DNA from: Leuconostoc palmae
Lineage (GTDB): Bacteria; Bacillota; Bacilli; Lactobacillales; Lactobacillaceae
Direction: 5' to 3'
Assembly: GCF_019656075.1 (NCBI RefSeq)
Contig: NZ_BPKZ01000004.1
Coordinates: forward strand, 62,001-126,000
DNA: 64,000 bases
Positions 51,723 through 60,982 of the stretch are shown here, in pieces. The notes under the pieces were generated by a model. The model made no database searches. It was not told where the DNA came from and saw only the letters and a list, made by a program, of their open reading frames with translations. Numbering within the stretch: position 1 is the first letter of the stretch; every line of letters starts with the position of its first letter. Both the position numbers and the translations under genes were made by a program.

Positions 51723-53051
51723 ATGAATGAATCATTAAAAAATATTGCTAGTCTACTGAAAGCAGACGTTCGTGGTGATGCAGTTATTACAGGAGTTGCT
51801 TTTGACTCTAGACAAGTTAAAGTTGGTGATATATTTGTTGCTTTAGTCGCTGCAAATGATGGGCATCGCTACATAACACAAGCAATCGAACGTGGTGCTT
51901 CGGCAGTGATGATTGATCACAAACACAAAATATTAAAAAATGTACCAACAATCATTGTCGAGGATACGTTAATAGCACTACAGCAATGGGGACGTATTCG
52001 ACGTGAACAAATTAATCCGAAAGTGATAGCTATTACTGGGTCAAATGGTAAAACAACTACTAAAGATATGATGTTTGCTATTGGATCAACAAAGTTTAAA
52101 ACCTTTAAAACCCCAGAAAATTATAATAATGAAATTGGCGTGCCGCTAACGTTATTAGCAATGCCTGAAGATACTGAATTGTTAGTAATTGAGCTGGGAA
52201 TGGATAGATCTGGTCAGCTGACGATACTTTCAAAATTAGTCCAACCTGATATTGCTATTATTACAATGATTGGGGAAGCTCATATAGCATTTTTCAAAAC
52301 TAGAGATAATATTGCTAAAGCAAAGCTTGAAATTACAAAGGGGTTAAAAAAGAACGGGATATTATTAGTACCCTTTGATGAACCACTACTAGTAAAAGCT
52401 AATTTGGACAAGTCAATGCAATTTTTTGGACAAGAAGTCGAGCAAATTGAAGCAAAATCAGACGAGACAACTTTTGTTTTTAAAAACGAAAGATTTGCAA
52501 TTCCTGTCATAGGTAGGTATAATGTTATGAATGCGCTCGCAGCGATTTCTGCGAGTATGTTATTAGGTATTAATTTAAAACAAGCCACTCTGGCATTAAA
52601 AACATTTGATTTAACAAAAAACCGCACCGAAAAAATGGTAACCAGCAAAGGTGTTGTTTTAATTAGTGATGTTTACAATGCTAATCCCACAGCTGTTGCT
52701 GCTGTATTAAAAACAATTAAGACGATTCCAGCTCGTCGAAAGTATGTTGTTTTGGGGGATATGCTAGAATTGGGTGAACAAGCTGACAAGTTGCATGCTA
52801 GCTTGGCAACTCAAATATTAGACAGTAATGTCGATGGTGTATTTCTAGTTGGTGATTTATTTATTTTGAATACTGCACCACTACTTATAAAGGCAATGGG
52901 TAGAGATAACGTACATGAGTATAGAGCTAAGCAACTTGATCAACTAGCGAATGAATTATCGACTATAGCTAATCAGGATGATCTAATTGTTTTAAAAGGA
53001 AGCCATGGCATTCATTTGGAAGAAGTTGTTAAGTTGTTGATGACTTTATAA
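51723..53051 (+). CDS. murF: UDP-MurNAc-tripeptide--D-alanyl-D-alanine ligase
   Basis: Adds the last dipeptide to the peptidoglycan precursor. The ATP loop GSNGKTTTKDM lies near residue 109, then PENYNNEIGVPLTLL, ELGMDRSGQ and the C-terminal SDVYNANPTAV and VLGDMLELG follow. The 442-residue length is normal. ATG 51723 with GGGTGG a few bases upstream is preferred over the open frame from 51705. In Leuconostoc the precursor ends in D-lactate, so the ligated unit is probably D-Ala-D-Lac, which the sequence alone cannot prove. Confidence 0.92.
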   Translation: MNESLKNIASLLKADVRGDAVITGVAFDSRQVKVGDIFVALVAANDGHRYITQAIERGASAVMIDHKHKILKNVPTIIVEDTLIALQQWGRIRREQINPKVIAITGSNGKTTTKDMMFAIGSTKFKTFKTPENYNNEIGVPLTLLAMPEDTELLVIELGMDRSGQLTILSKLVQPDIAIITMIGEAHIAFFKTRDNIAKAKLEITKGLKKNGILLVPFDEPLLVKANLDKSMQFFGQEVEQIEAKSDETTFVFKNERFAIPVIGRYNVMNALAAISASMLLGINLKQATLALKTFDLTKNRTEKMVTSKGVVLISDVYNANPTAVAAVLKTIKTIPARRKYVVLGDMLELGEQADKLHASLATQILDSNVDGVFLVGDLFILNTAPLLIKAMGRDNVHEYRAKQLDQLANELSTIANQDDLIVLKGSHGIHLEEVVKLLMTL

Positions 53052-53078
53052 TTATAAAGAGAGTTCAGGTCTGCGAAT

Positions 53079-54206
53079 GTGCAACGTAAACAACATCAAC
53101 AATTAAAAGGTAATTTATCGCATACAACATTGAGCCCGGTGATCGTAATTGCTCTAGTACTGATTGCTACGGTCATTGTAGTTACAACTGTAGTATCAGT
53201 TAATAATCAATCTATAACCTCAAAGATCACTGACCCATTTCGGCAAGAGGTATATTTACCAGGTAATCATGAGTCTGTTGCGATTGATAAACAGTTGAAA
53301 AGAAGTCGGTTTACTGGTACTGCTCTGATTGTTAAAAATAATCAGGTCGTTCTAAACAGGGGCTATGGATATGCTAATTTAGATACACATCAATTAAATA
53401 CCCCGCGCTCGCTTTATCAAATTGCGTCTTTACAAAAAAGTTTGACAGCTACTTTGATTATGCAGCAAGTTGAGCAAGGTAAACTTCAGATGAATACTAC
53501 ACTGAGTCAATTTTATCCACGGATTCCCGATGCTAAACACATTACGATTAGGCAATTGTTGACTATGACTAGTGGATTAAAAGAATCCGATATTAACGAG
53601 AATGTATCTTCTGAACAGGAAAATATTGAGTTTGATGCTATCCATACTCAATTATTACCAAGCAAAACGTGGACATACCAATCAATCAATTTTAGGTTGT
53701 TGGCTGGTATTTTAATGAAGATTACGAATAAGTCATACACGTCATTAGTTGATAATTTTTTTAACAAACAACTAAAGTTGAACGTAGTCGATTATAAACA
53801 CTTTAAAGATAATGTTTATAGCACAACAAGCTATACAGGTAAAAAAGTATCTAATATTAGTCAGCAAAACTATGCGCAAGAAACTGGTACTGGAAATGTG
53901 GCAATGTCTGCTGGAATGCTATATCAGTACTATAAATTGTTAATAGATAACAAGATTTTGAAAAAACAGTTTTTGGCTGATATGTGGACACATCCTTATA
54001 ATTCTGCCTATGCTAGTGGGTTATACCATTATGAAGATTATCACTATGGACATGGATTTCTTGGAGGCTTTGAGCCAACGGTTTTTCTTACTAAAGATGG
54101 TAAAAATTGTGTTATTTTATTAAGTAATCGTCACTTAGAGGGTAGCAGTTGGCAACCATTAACCAAACAGATTTTTATGCAAGTAACAAATATTAACGTT
54201 AAATAA
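53079..54206 (+). CDS. Membrane-anchored serine hydrolase (beta-lactamase class C fold)
   Basis: 375 residues. An N-terminal transmembrane anchor (about 20-40) is followed by an extracellular penicillin-binding/esterase domain. The SxxK is SLQK at 117-120. The second motif, usually YxN, reads YQS in TWTYQSINFRLL. HGFLGG near residue 325 may be the third motif. Such proteins act as carboxypeptidases, esterases or D-Ala-modifying enzymes; no choice is possible. The start is GTG 53079, with a weak ribosome binding site. It lies between murF and the helicase gene. Confidence 0.78.
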   Translation: MQRKQHQQLKGNLSHTTLSPVIVIALVLIATVIVVTTVVSVNNQSITSKITDPFRQEVYLPGNHESVAIDKQLKRSRFTGTALIVKNNQVVLNRGYGYANLDTHQLNTPRSLYQIASLQKSLTATLIMQQVEQGKLQMNTTLSQFYPRIPDAKHITIRQLLTMTSGLKESDINENVSSEQENIEFDAIHTQLLPSKTWTYQSINFRLLAGILMKITNKSYTSLVDNFFNKQLKLNVVDYKHFKDNVYSTTSYTGKKVSNISQQNYAQETGTGNVAMSAGMLYQYYKLLIDNKILKKQFLADMWTHPYNSAYASGLYHYEDYHYGHGFLGGFEPTVFLTKDGKNCVILLSNRHLEGSSWQPLTKQIFMQVTNINVK

Positions 54207-54239
54207 TTATAAGCGCTAAATGCGCAGAGGAGAAAAATT

Positions 54240-55802
54240 TTGAAGTTTAGTGAATTAGGTTTATCACAAAATATCTTGGATTCAATTACAACACACGGGT
54301 ATGTTGAAGCAACACCCATCCAAGAAAAAACAATTCCGCTAACATTATCTGGTAAGGATGTTATTGGACAGGCACAAACAGGAACTGGAAAAACAGCAGC
54401 GTTCGGGTTACCTATTCTAGAAAATATTGACTTAGACAACAAGAACATCCAAGCTGTTATTGTTTCACCAACACGTGAATTGGCTATTCAAACAGCTGAT
54501 GAATTAAAGAAGTTGGGGCAAGACAAGCGTGTTGATGTTCAAGTTGTATTTGGTGGCGCCGATATTAGACGTCAAATTCAAAATTTGAAGTCTCATCCGC
54601 AAATTTTGGTGGGGACACCTGGTCGTTTATTAGACCATATTAACCGTAAGACAGTAAAAATTGATCATGTTAAAACATTAGTGTTAGATGAAGCTGATGA
54701 GATGTTAAATATGGGATTCTTGGATGATATTGAATCTATTATTAAAAACACACCTGCAGAGCGTCAAACATTACTTTTCTCAGCAACAATGCCACCTGCT
54801 ATTAAACGCATTGGTGTCAAGTTTATGACTAATCCCGAACATATTCAAATTGAGGCCAAGGAGTTGACAACTGATTTAGTTGATCAATATTTTGTTCGCA
54901 TGAGAGAGAATGAAAAGTTTGATACAATGACGCGCATTCTTGATGTTCAAGCACCTAAATTAGCAATTGTTTTTGGACGTACAAAGCGTCGTGTTGAAGA
55001 ATTATCTAGAGGGCTTGAAGCACGTGGTTATCGTGCTGCAGGATTGCACGGTGATTTAACACAACAGATGCGTTCTCGTGTTCTCGCTCAGTTTAAGTCT
55101 CATGAAATCAATATTTTAGTAGCGACTGATGTTGCAGCGCGTGGATTAGATGTGAAAGATGTGAGTCACGTTTATAATTTTGATATTCCTCAAGACCCTG
55201 AATCATATGTACACCGTATTGGACGTACAGGACGTGCCGGAGCAGCAGGTGTTTCTGTAACATTTGTGGCACCTAATGAAATGGATTACTTACGTGCTGT
55301 CGAAGATTTGACAAAGAAACGCATGACCGCGCTTCAACCAGCTTCTCTTCAAGATGCACGTATTGGTAAAATTAAGAATGCAACTAGTGAAGTTCACAAA
55401 ATTGTTAAAACAACGGATATTAGTGAAATTCAATCTGAAGTTGATAAATTGATTAATCAATACTCATCTGAACAATTAGCCGGGGCTTTATTAGCCTCAG
55501 TTGCAGATTTGGAAAAGCAAAATACACCAGTTGAAATTACCCGCGAACGACCATTACCACGCCGCAGAAATGGTAATGGGTCACGTAATGGTGGTGGCCG
55601 TGGTGGCGATCGCCGTAGCAATGGCGGTGGTTACCGTGGTGGTAATCGCGGAAATCATAGTGGTCGTGAGCGACGTGGCAACAGTGAGCGACGTTTTGGT
55701 GATTATAAGCGACGTGATGGACGTTCGACAGATCGTCGTTCATCTTCTAATACTGGTGCTTCTCGCCAAAAGCGTGAATTTACTGTTCGTGAAAAAGACT
55801 AA
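54240..55802 (+). CDS. cshA: DEAD-box RNA helicase (CshA type)
   Basis: 520 residues. The Q motif is PIQEKTIP, motif I AQTGTGKTA near residue 45, then PTRELAIQ, DEAD, SATMPP and HRIGRTGRAG. A dimerisation-like region follows, and from about residue 440 a tail rich in Arg and Gly (RRRNGNGSRNGGGRGGD and more) that binds RNA. CshA takes part in ribosome assembly and RNA decay. The start is TTG with GAGGAG 8 bases upstream. Confidence 0.94.
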   Translation: MKFSELGLSQNILDSITTHGYVEATPIQEKTIPLTLSGKDVIGQAQTGTGKTAAFGLPILENIDLDNKNIQAVIVSPTRELAIQTADELKKLGQDKRVDVQVVFGGADIRRQIQNLKSHPQILVGTPGRLLDHINRKTVKIDHVKTLVLDEADEMLNMGFLDDIESIIKNTPAERQTLLFSATMPPAIKRIGVKFMTNPEHIQIEAKELTTDLVDQYFVRMRENEKFDTMTRILDVQAPKLAIVFGRTKRRVEELSRGLEARGYRAAGLHGDLTQQMRSRVLAQFKSHEINILVATDVAARGLDVKDVSHVYNFDIPQDPESYVHRIGRTGRAGAAGVSVTFVAPNEMDYLRAVEDLTKKRMTALQPASLQDARIGKIKNATSEVHKIVKTTDISEIQSEVDKLINQYSSEQLAGALLASVADLEKQNTPVEITRERPLPRRRNGNGSRNGGGRGGDRRSNGGGYRGGNRGNHSGRERRGNSERRFGDYKRRDGRSTDRRSSSNTGASRQKREFTVREKD

Positions 55803-55848
55803 GCCTAATTATCAAATTAATCTTAATTTTAATCAAATAGTTACGATG

Positions 55849-55881
55849 AAACCGTTCAAACAACACTTTGAACGGTTTTTC
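55849..55881 (+). terminator. Terminator of the helicase gene
   Basis: AAACCGTTCAAA and TTTGAACGGTTT pair perfectly around a 6-base loop and end in TTT. Confidence 0.92.
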
Positions 55882-55914
55882 ATATTCGAGATAGAGGAGA
55901 AATAGTTTAAAATT

Positions 55915-57099
55915 ATGATTTCGGTAGAAGAAGCTATTAATATGATTCATGCTCGTCCAAAAGGTGGGAAAAAAGAATCTTTATATCGCATGTTTACTCT
56001 TTTGGATGCGCTAGATCACCCACAAGAAAAATTGCCTCCCACTATTCATATAACAGGTACCAATGGTAAAGGGTCTGTTGCTACCATGACTAGTAATATT
56101 TTAAGAAATGCTGGCTATAAAACTGGATTATTCATATCACCATATATTGTAAATTTTAGAGAGCGGATTCAAATTAATAATGATATGATCAGCCAAAATG
56201 ACTTAATCCACGCAACAGTTGAAGTATTTGATAAGCTGTCAGTAGTTGATGATGCATTGAAACCTGATATTCCAACCGAATTCGAAGTTTTGACTGCCAT
56301 CATGATGACATATTTTGCTACGAAATCTTTAGATGCCTTAGTTATTGAAGTTGGAATTGGTGGACAGCTGGATTCAACTAATGTTATGAAAAACTCAAAA
56401 GTTGCAGTGATTACAAGTGTAGGACTAGATCATCAAGAAATTCTAGGTCGTTCAATAGAGGAGATTGCAGAACAAAAAGCTGGAATTATTCATGAAGGTA
56501 TGTCTGTGGTTGTGGGTAATATACCTGCTGAAGCGAAGAAGGTTATTGAAAAACGATCAATTCACCCCTTAATAGAGGGGAAAAGTGGTATATATGATCC
56601 TGGATTGCCTGGTTCCTATCAGATTGAAAATACTGCTACTGCTGTTGCAGCAGTTACGGCATTTAATGCAAGTATTTCTCCTGAAATCATAAAAAAGGGC
56701 TTATTGGAAAGTAATTTCAATGCACGTTTTGAATTAATTAAGCCAAACGTGATGATTGATGGCGCACACAATGAACAAGGTCTGTTAAAGTTGGTTGAAT
56801 CATTATCAGAGTATCGTCCTTTCGAAGGTAAAACAAAGACACTGATAATTGGTAGTTTGATGGACAAAAATGTTGTTAAGGCATTTGAAGAAATTATGTC
56901 AAAAAAAGACTTTCAAATGATATTAGTTCCTTTTATGGGACCTAATGGAAGACCTAGTTTAGATATAGAAAAAGTAGCCCAGAAATATAAAATTAGATCA
57001 TATAAAAGTTGGCAGGAAGCTTATCAAAAAGTAAAAGACAATCCTGTTGTATTTACTGGGTCATTGTACTTTGTAAGTGAGGTGAGAGACAAACTATGA
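55915..57099 (+). CDS. folC: Folylpolyglutamate synthase / dihydrofolate synthase
   Basis: Adds glutamate to folates to keep them in the cell. The ATP loop TGTNGKGSVATM lies near residue 45, followed by SPYIVNFRERIQIN, EFEVLTAIMMTYF and GGQLDSTN. IDGAHNEQGL marks the C-terminal domain. At 394 residues it is a little short (usual about 420). GAGGAGA lies 14 bases before the ATG, somewhat far. The stop overlaps the MFS gene (ATGA). Confidence 0.92.
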   Translation: MISVEEAINMIHARPKGGKKESLYRMFTLLDALDHPQEKLPPTIHITGTNGKGSVATMTSNILRNAGYKTGLFISPYIVNFRERIQINNDMISQNDLIHATVEVFDKLSVVDDALKPDIPTEFEVLTAIMMTYFATKSLDALVIEVGIGGQLDSTNVMKNSKVAVITSVGLDHQEILGRSIEEIAEQKAGIIHEGMSVVVGNIPAEAKKVIEKRSIHPLIEGKSGIYDPGLPGSYQIENTATAVAAVTAFNASISPEIIKKGLLESNFNARFELIKPNVMIDGAHNEQGLLKLVESLSEYRPFEGKTKTLIIGSLMDKNVVKAFEEIMSKKDFQMILVPFMGPNGRPSLDIEKVAQKYKIRSYKSWQEAYQKVKDNPVVFTGSLYFVSEVRDKL

Positions 57100-58490
57100 A
57101 TAATATAACACTAGAAAAACAACTGACACCAAGATTAGTAATGAGTATTTTAGCCATAGGTTTGTTAGGATTTTCAGATATCATGCTAGAAACAGCATTG
57201 AATGTTAGCTTTCCAGTCTTAATGAAGCGTTTTAATATTTCGTCAAATTCAGTTCAATGGTTAACCTCGGGTGTTATTTTATTGACTAGTATCGTTGTGG
57301 TATTATCACCGTGGCTTAAAAAGAGATTTACAAATCGGAGTCAGTTTATTGTAGCCACGATTATTTCTTTGATTGGTGTATTAATTGATGCTACAAGTAA
57401 TAATTTTAATTTAATTTTATTTGGTAGGCTACTACAGGGTATTGGTGGTGGTGTAGGAATGCCACTGATGTATAATGTGATTTTTGAACAGGTTCCTGAA
57501 AATAGGCGTGGTACAATGGTAGGATTAGGATCACTTATTATATCTTTTGCACCGGCACTCGGGCCAGCTTTTGGTGGTTATTTAACTCAAAACTATGGAT
57601 GGCATATGGTTTTTTGGGTTGTATTACCTATTCAACTAGGATCATTGATTTTAGGTTGGTTTACGATTAAACAAGTTGCTGAAGTAACACATGAAAAATT
57701 AGATTGGGTTGGTTGGCTACTGTTGAGCTCATTTTTTGTCTCAGGTATATTTATGATTGAAAGATTTAGCACACACGGCTTGCTTAATTTATTGAGTTTA
57801 TTGTTGATTGTTATCATGTGTATCAGTTTAGTAAGTTACGTTATATGGGGCAATAAAATTAGTCATCCCCTGATTAGCCCTGCAATATTTCGATTTAAAA
57901 CATTTTCACTTAGTGTCATGGCTTCATTTATAACACAAGTTACTAACTTAACATTCAACTATACTATTCCAATGGTATTACAAATAGTATTAGTTAAAAA
58001 CTCTCAAGTTGCGGGACTAACTTTGCTACCGGGTGCTTTAGGATATGCAATTATGGCAATTATTTCTGGTCGATTGTACGATCGTTTTAGCCCAAAAGTA
58101 CCGATATATACAGGTATTGTACTTATGGTTTTTGGAACAATTATGATGGCTATATTACCAATAGGTGTGTTTAATATGATGGTTAGTTTTATGTTTGTGC
58201 AATTAGGTGCCGGTTTTTGGTTTGGTAATAACATGACACATGCTATTAGCCATGTACCAACTCAGTATCATAGTGCTGGTAATTCTATTTTTTCAGCGAC
58301 CAATAATTATTCAGCAGCTGTTGGAATCGCACTAGCAGCAGGTATTATGACAATTTGTCAAAATAAAGGTTCATATATAACTGGCACACAGTTTGCTACA
58401 TCATTGGTATTTCGATTAGACATTGCATTGATTTTTATTGCATCGCTACTATCATTGAGTGCCCTAAGGGTTGTTACGCAACGTCATTAA
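57096..58490 (+). CDS. MFS drug:proton antiporter, DHA2 (14-helix) type
   Basis: 464 residues with 14 predicted helices. Motif C-like GSLIISFAPALGPAFGGYL and LLQGIGGGVGMPLMYNVIFEQVPENRRGTMVG are typical of EmrB/QacA exporters, and ETALNVSFPVLMKRFNISSNSVQWLTSG is the usual first-helix block. ATG overlaps the folC stop, so the genes are coupled, though a functional link with folate is not evident. The substrate is unknown. Confidence 0.9.
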   Translation: MNNITLEKQLTPRLVMSILAIGLLGFSDIMLETALNVSFPVLMKRFNISSNSVQWLTSGVILLTSIVVVLSPWLKKRFTNRSQFIVATIISLIGVLIDATSNNFNLILFGRLLQGIGGGVGMPLMYNVIFEQVPENRRGTMVGLGSLIISFAPALGPAFGGYLTQNYGWHMVFWVVLPIQLGSLILGWFTIKQVAEVTHEKLDWVGWLLLSSFFVSGIFMIERFSTHGLLNLLSLLLIVIMCISLVSYVIWGNKISHPLISPAIFRFKTFSLSVMASFITQVTNLTFNYTIPMVLQIVLVKNSQVAGLTLLPGALGYAIMAIISGRLYDRFSPKVPIYTGIVLMVFGTIMMAILPIGVFNMMVSFMFVQLGAGFWFGNNMTHAISHVPTQYHSAGNSIFSATNNYSAAVGIALAAGIMTICQNKGSYITGTQFATSLVFRLDIALIFIASLLSLSALRVVTQRH

Positions 58491-58518
58491 TTACGTACTA
58501 TCTCATTAGAGGTAGAGA

Positions 58519-59133
58519 ATGACAATCAATAATCAAATTAAAAAATTTTATCAATTATTAGGGCACGAAGGCGATAAAAGTGTCAATGTGTTAAGACAAC
58601 ACTTCCCCAATGATTATGATTTAGCTGAAATAACGACTAATAGTGCTGAGGACTTTATCTTACAAAATCAATCGGTTAACAAGGCACTACTAGTTGCCAT
58701 TGAAATAGGCCAAATGGTAGCATCAGTAACACGGCCAAAAATTTTGAATGCGAAATTTTCAGAAGAAATCGGCCGTTACGCACAACGACAATTAGGCCAT
58801 TTACGTCAGGAACAGTTATGCATTGCATTACTTGATGCTCAGTTGAATGTGATTGGTTGGGAAACAGTATTTATAGGTAGTTTAATTCAAGTGCAGGCTT
58901 CACCACGTGAAATATTTCAACGGGTATTAAAAGCTAATGCTTTAGGTTTTATGATTATCCATAATCATCCCAGTGGTAATGTTATGCCATCTGAAGCCGA
59001 TATTAATTTCAGTAGAAGATTAAATATTTTAGGAGAAGAGATGGCAGCGCCTATGTTTGACTCATTTGTTGTGACGCATGATAGTTATTGGAGCTTATCA
59101 GAAAATGGCCAACTGAAAGTAATTACTGCATAA
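58519..59133 (+). CDS. radC: RadC family JAB-domain protein
   Basis: 204 residues. The C-terminal JAMM metal motif HNHPSGNVMPSEAD is complete near residue 154. The N-terminal helical region lacks the full helix-hairpin-helix of longer RadC. RadC-type proteins are induced in competence in streptococci, but they are not needed for DNA repair there, and their role is open. AGAGGTAGAG precedes the ATG. The tgt gene follows after 126 bases. Confidence 0.85.
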   Translation: MTINNQIKKFYQLLGHEGDKSVNVLRQHFPNDYDLAEITTNSAEDFILQNQSVNKALLVAIEIGQMVASVTRPKILNAKFSEEIGRYAQRQLGHLRQEQLCIALLDAQLNVIGWETVFIGSLIQVQASPREIFQRVLKANALGFMIIHNHPSGNVMPSEADINFSRRLNILGEEMAAPMFDSFVVTHDSYWSLSENGQLKVITA

Positions 59134-59208
59134 TGCTGTATAGTAGTTATCTTAATGTGCTTTCTTGATAAAACTGGTAAAATAAAAGAGATTAATTTAA
59201 CTATAGAA

Positions 59209-59263
59209 AAGGAATATGATTAGTGCGATTTCTAGGCAACTAATCAATGCAATATATTTATGA
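59209..59263 (+). promoter_or_regulatory. Displaced Shine-Dalgarno, leader ORF and stem-loop before tgt
   Basis: AAAAGGA (to 59213) lies 46 bases before the ATG at 59260; an in-frame TAG at 59233 excludes an earlier start. GATTAGT (59218-59224) and ACTAATC (59239-59245) pair perfectly. A 15-codon [18 protein letters not shown], starts at 59216 and its TGA overlaps the tgt ATG as ATGA. Confidence 0.6.
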
Positions 59264-60477
59264 CAACAAATAAACCAGCAGTTTGGTATGAACATTTACA
59301 CACCGAGAAATATACTGGGGCACGTCGTGGGAGGATTCATACTCCTCACGGTACTTTTGAAACCCCCATGTTTATGCCAGTCGGGACACAAGGGACAGTT
59401 AAAGGCGTTGGAACAAGAGAATTAAAAGAGATTGGATCGCAGTTCATTTTAAGTAATACTTATCATTTATGGGTGCGCCCTGGAGATGAGCTAATTGCTC
59501 AAGCTGGTGGGTTGCATAAATATATGGGTTGGGATCAAGCTATATTAACCGATTCAGGTGGTTTTCAGGTGTTTTCTTTATCAGATGCACGAAAACTAAA
59601 AGAAGAAGGTGTAACTTTTCAAAATCATGTTAACGGTGATAAGATGTTTTTATCACCTGAAGTGGCTATGCGCATTCAAAATAACTTAGGATCAGATGTG
59701 ATGATGCAATTGGATGAAGCTATACCATACTTTGAAAGTTACCAGTATATTAAAGAATCAATGCAACGTTCTTTGCGGTGGGCTGATCGTGCTCAAATTG
59801 CTCATCGTAGCCCAGATAAGCAAGCCCTTTTTGGTATTGTTCAAGGTGCTGGTTTTAAAGCATTGAGAACAGAATCAGCAAAAGGGCTTGTAGGAATGGA
59901 TTTACCAGGGTATGCAGTTGGTGGTTTATCAGTGGGTGAGTCAAAAATCGAAATGAACCGTGTGCTAGATTTTACAATGCCTTTGTTGCCAGAAAACAAG
60001 CCACGCTATTTAATGGGAGTTGCTGCTCCAGATTCGCTTATTGACGGTGTTATACGGGGTGTTGACATGTTTGATTCTGTGTTGCCGACGCGAATTGCAC
60101 GTAAAGGTACTTTAATGACGAGATTTGGTCGTGTTGTTATAAAAAATTCGAAATATAAACATGATTTCACGCCACTTGATCCTGATTTGAGTTATTATTC
60201 CTCAAATAAAATACGGCATGAACAATTTGGTAATTTGGCACAGTTTGACAATCCTGAATATAATCCTTTTAACACGCTTACGCGATCATATTTACATCAT
60301 TTGTTTAATGCAAACGAAATTTTAGGCGCTCAATTGGCTTCACAACATAATTTGAGATATTTACTTCAATTTATGGAAGATATGAGAATGGCTATTGAAA
60401 ATGATGAATTGTTGGCATTTAGAGAGACTGTGATGGAGGAATATGGATATAATAAACCAAATGCCAGACTATTTTAA
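59260..60477 (+). CDS. tgt: Queuine tRNA-ribosyltransferase lacking the zinc cysteines
   Basis: Exchanges guanine 34 for preQ1 in tRNAs with GUN anticodons. The TIM-barrel core is clear: [24 protein letters not shown], Asp98 in [24 protein letters not shown] and Asp272 in [17 protein letters not shown]. The C-terminal zinc site CxCxxC...H is gone: residues 309-344 ([10 protein letters not shown] onward) replace the cysteines with a longer insert, only the HHL remains, and the protein has no Cys at all. At 405 residues it exceeds the usual 380. yajC follows, as in other bacteria. Confidence 0.93.
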   Translation: MTTNKPAVWYEHLHTEKYTGARRGRIHTPHGTFETPMFMPVGTQGTVKGVGTRELKEIGSQFILSNTYHLWVRPGDELIAQAGGLHKYMGWDQAILTDSGGFQVFSLSDARKLKEEGVTFQNHVNGDKMFLSPEVAMRIQNNLGSDVMMQLDEAIPYFESYQYIKESMQRSLRWADRAQIAHRSPDKQALFGIVQGAGFKALRTESAKGLVGMDLPGYAVGGLSVGESKIEMNRVLDFTMPLLPENKPRYLMGVAAPDSLIDGVIRGVDMFDSVLPTRIARKGTLMTRFGRVVIKNSKYKHDFTPLDPDLSYYSSNKIRHEQFGNLAQFDNPEYNPFNTLTRSYLHHLFNANEILGAQLASQHNLRYLLQFMEDMRMAIENDELLAFRETVMEEYGYNKPNARLF

Positions 60478-60495
60478 AACAAGCTAGTATTTTTT

Positions 60496-60504
60496 TGTTA
60501 TAAT
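60496..60504 (+). promoter_or_regulatory. Extended -10 promoter of yajC
   Basis: TGTTATAAT, the same nonamer as before ssrA, lies 57 bases before the yajC ATG. Confidence 0.55.
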
Positions 60505-60560
60505 TATATGGTATGAATTATTTTTATTCCCACGTATATTAAGAAAGCAGGAAAAATTTT

Positions 60561-60932
60561 ATGAATTTGAATTTAATTCTCCCATTAATTTTAATTGTTG
60601 GTATGTTTTGGTTTATGGGACGCCAACAAAAGAAGCAGCGTGCTGCCCAAGAAGAACGTCAAAATAATTTGGCTAAGGGCGCCTCTGTAGTAACTATTGG
60701 TGGATTACATGCTGTCGTTGATGCTATAAATAAGGAAGATAAAACAGTTGATTTGGATGCTGAAGGTGTGATTTTAACTTTTGATATGGCGGCGATTCGT
60801 ACTGTGTTACCTCAAGTTGAAAAGGCAAATGATGCAGTAGCAGTTGAAGATTTGAAACCTTTAGGCGATGAAGAAACTGTTGACAATAAAGAAACAATTA
60901 CCTCTGATGCTGACAAGCCATCAGAAAAATAA
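60561..60932 (+). CDS. yajC: Preprotein translocase subunit YajC
   Basis: 123 residues. One N-terminal membrane helix (LNLILPLILIVGMFWFMG) and the family block RQQKKQRAAQEERQNNLAKGASVVTIGGLHAVVD are followed by an acidic, poorly conserved tail. YajC joins SecDF at the Sec translocon. The tgt-yajC order is widely conserved. AGGA lies 8 bases before the ATG. A terminator follows 11 bases after the stop. Confidence 0.93.
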   Translation: MNLNLILPLILIVGMFWFMGRQQKKQRAAQEERQNNLAKGASVVTIGGLHAVVDAINKEDKTVDLDAEGVILTFDMAAIRTVLPQVEKANDAVAVEDLKPLGDEETVDNKETITSDADKPSEK

Positions 60933-60943
60933 GCGGTATAATT

Positions 60944-60968
60944 AAGAGAGCAATGGCTCTCTTTTTTT
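60944..60968 (+). terminator. Terminator of yajC
   Basis: AAGAGAGC and GCTCTCTT pair around AATG and run into seven T. A TATAAT at 60937-60942 lies just before it, so a transcript from there would meet the terminator at once. Confidence 0.88.
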
Positions 60969-60982
60969 GAATGGAAAAATTT

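Noticed and set aside
55560-55740. Repeat-rich stretch that could suggest a CRISPR or tandem repeat
   Set aside because: Irregular Arg-Gly-Gly codon repeats within the helicase gene, with no spacer structure.
55501-55905. Long overlapping frames on both strands over the helicase tail
   Set aside because: They are shadows of the Arg/Gly-rich codons of the helicase C-terminus, giving Val/Met-rich or His-rich nonsense proteins.
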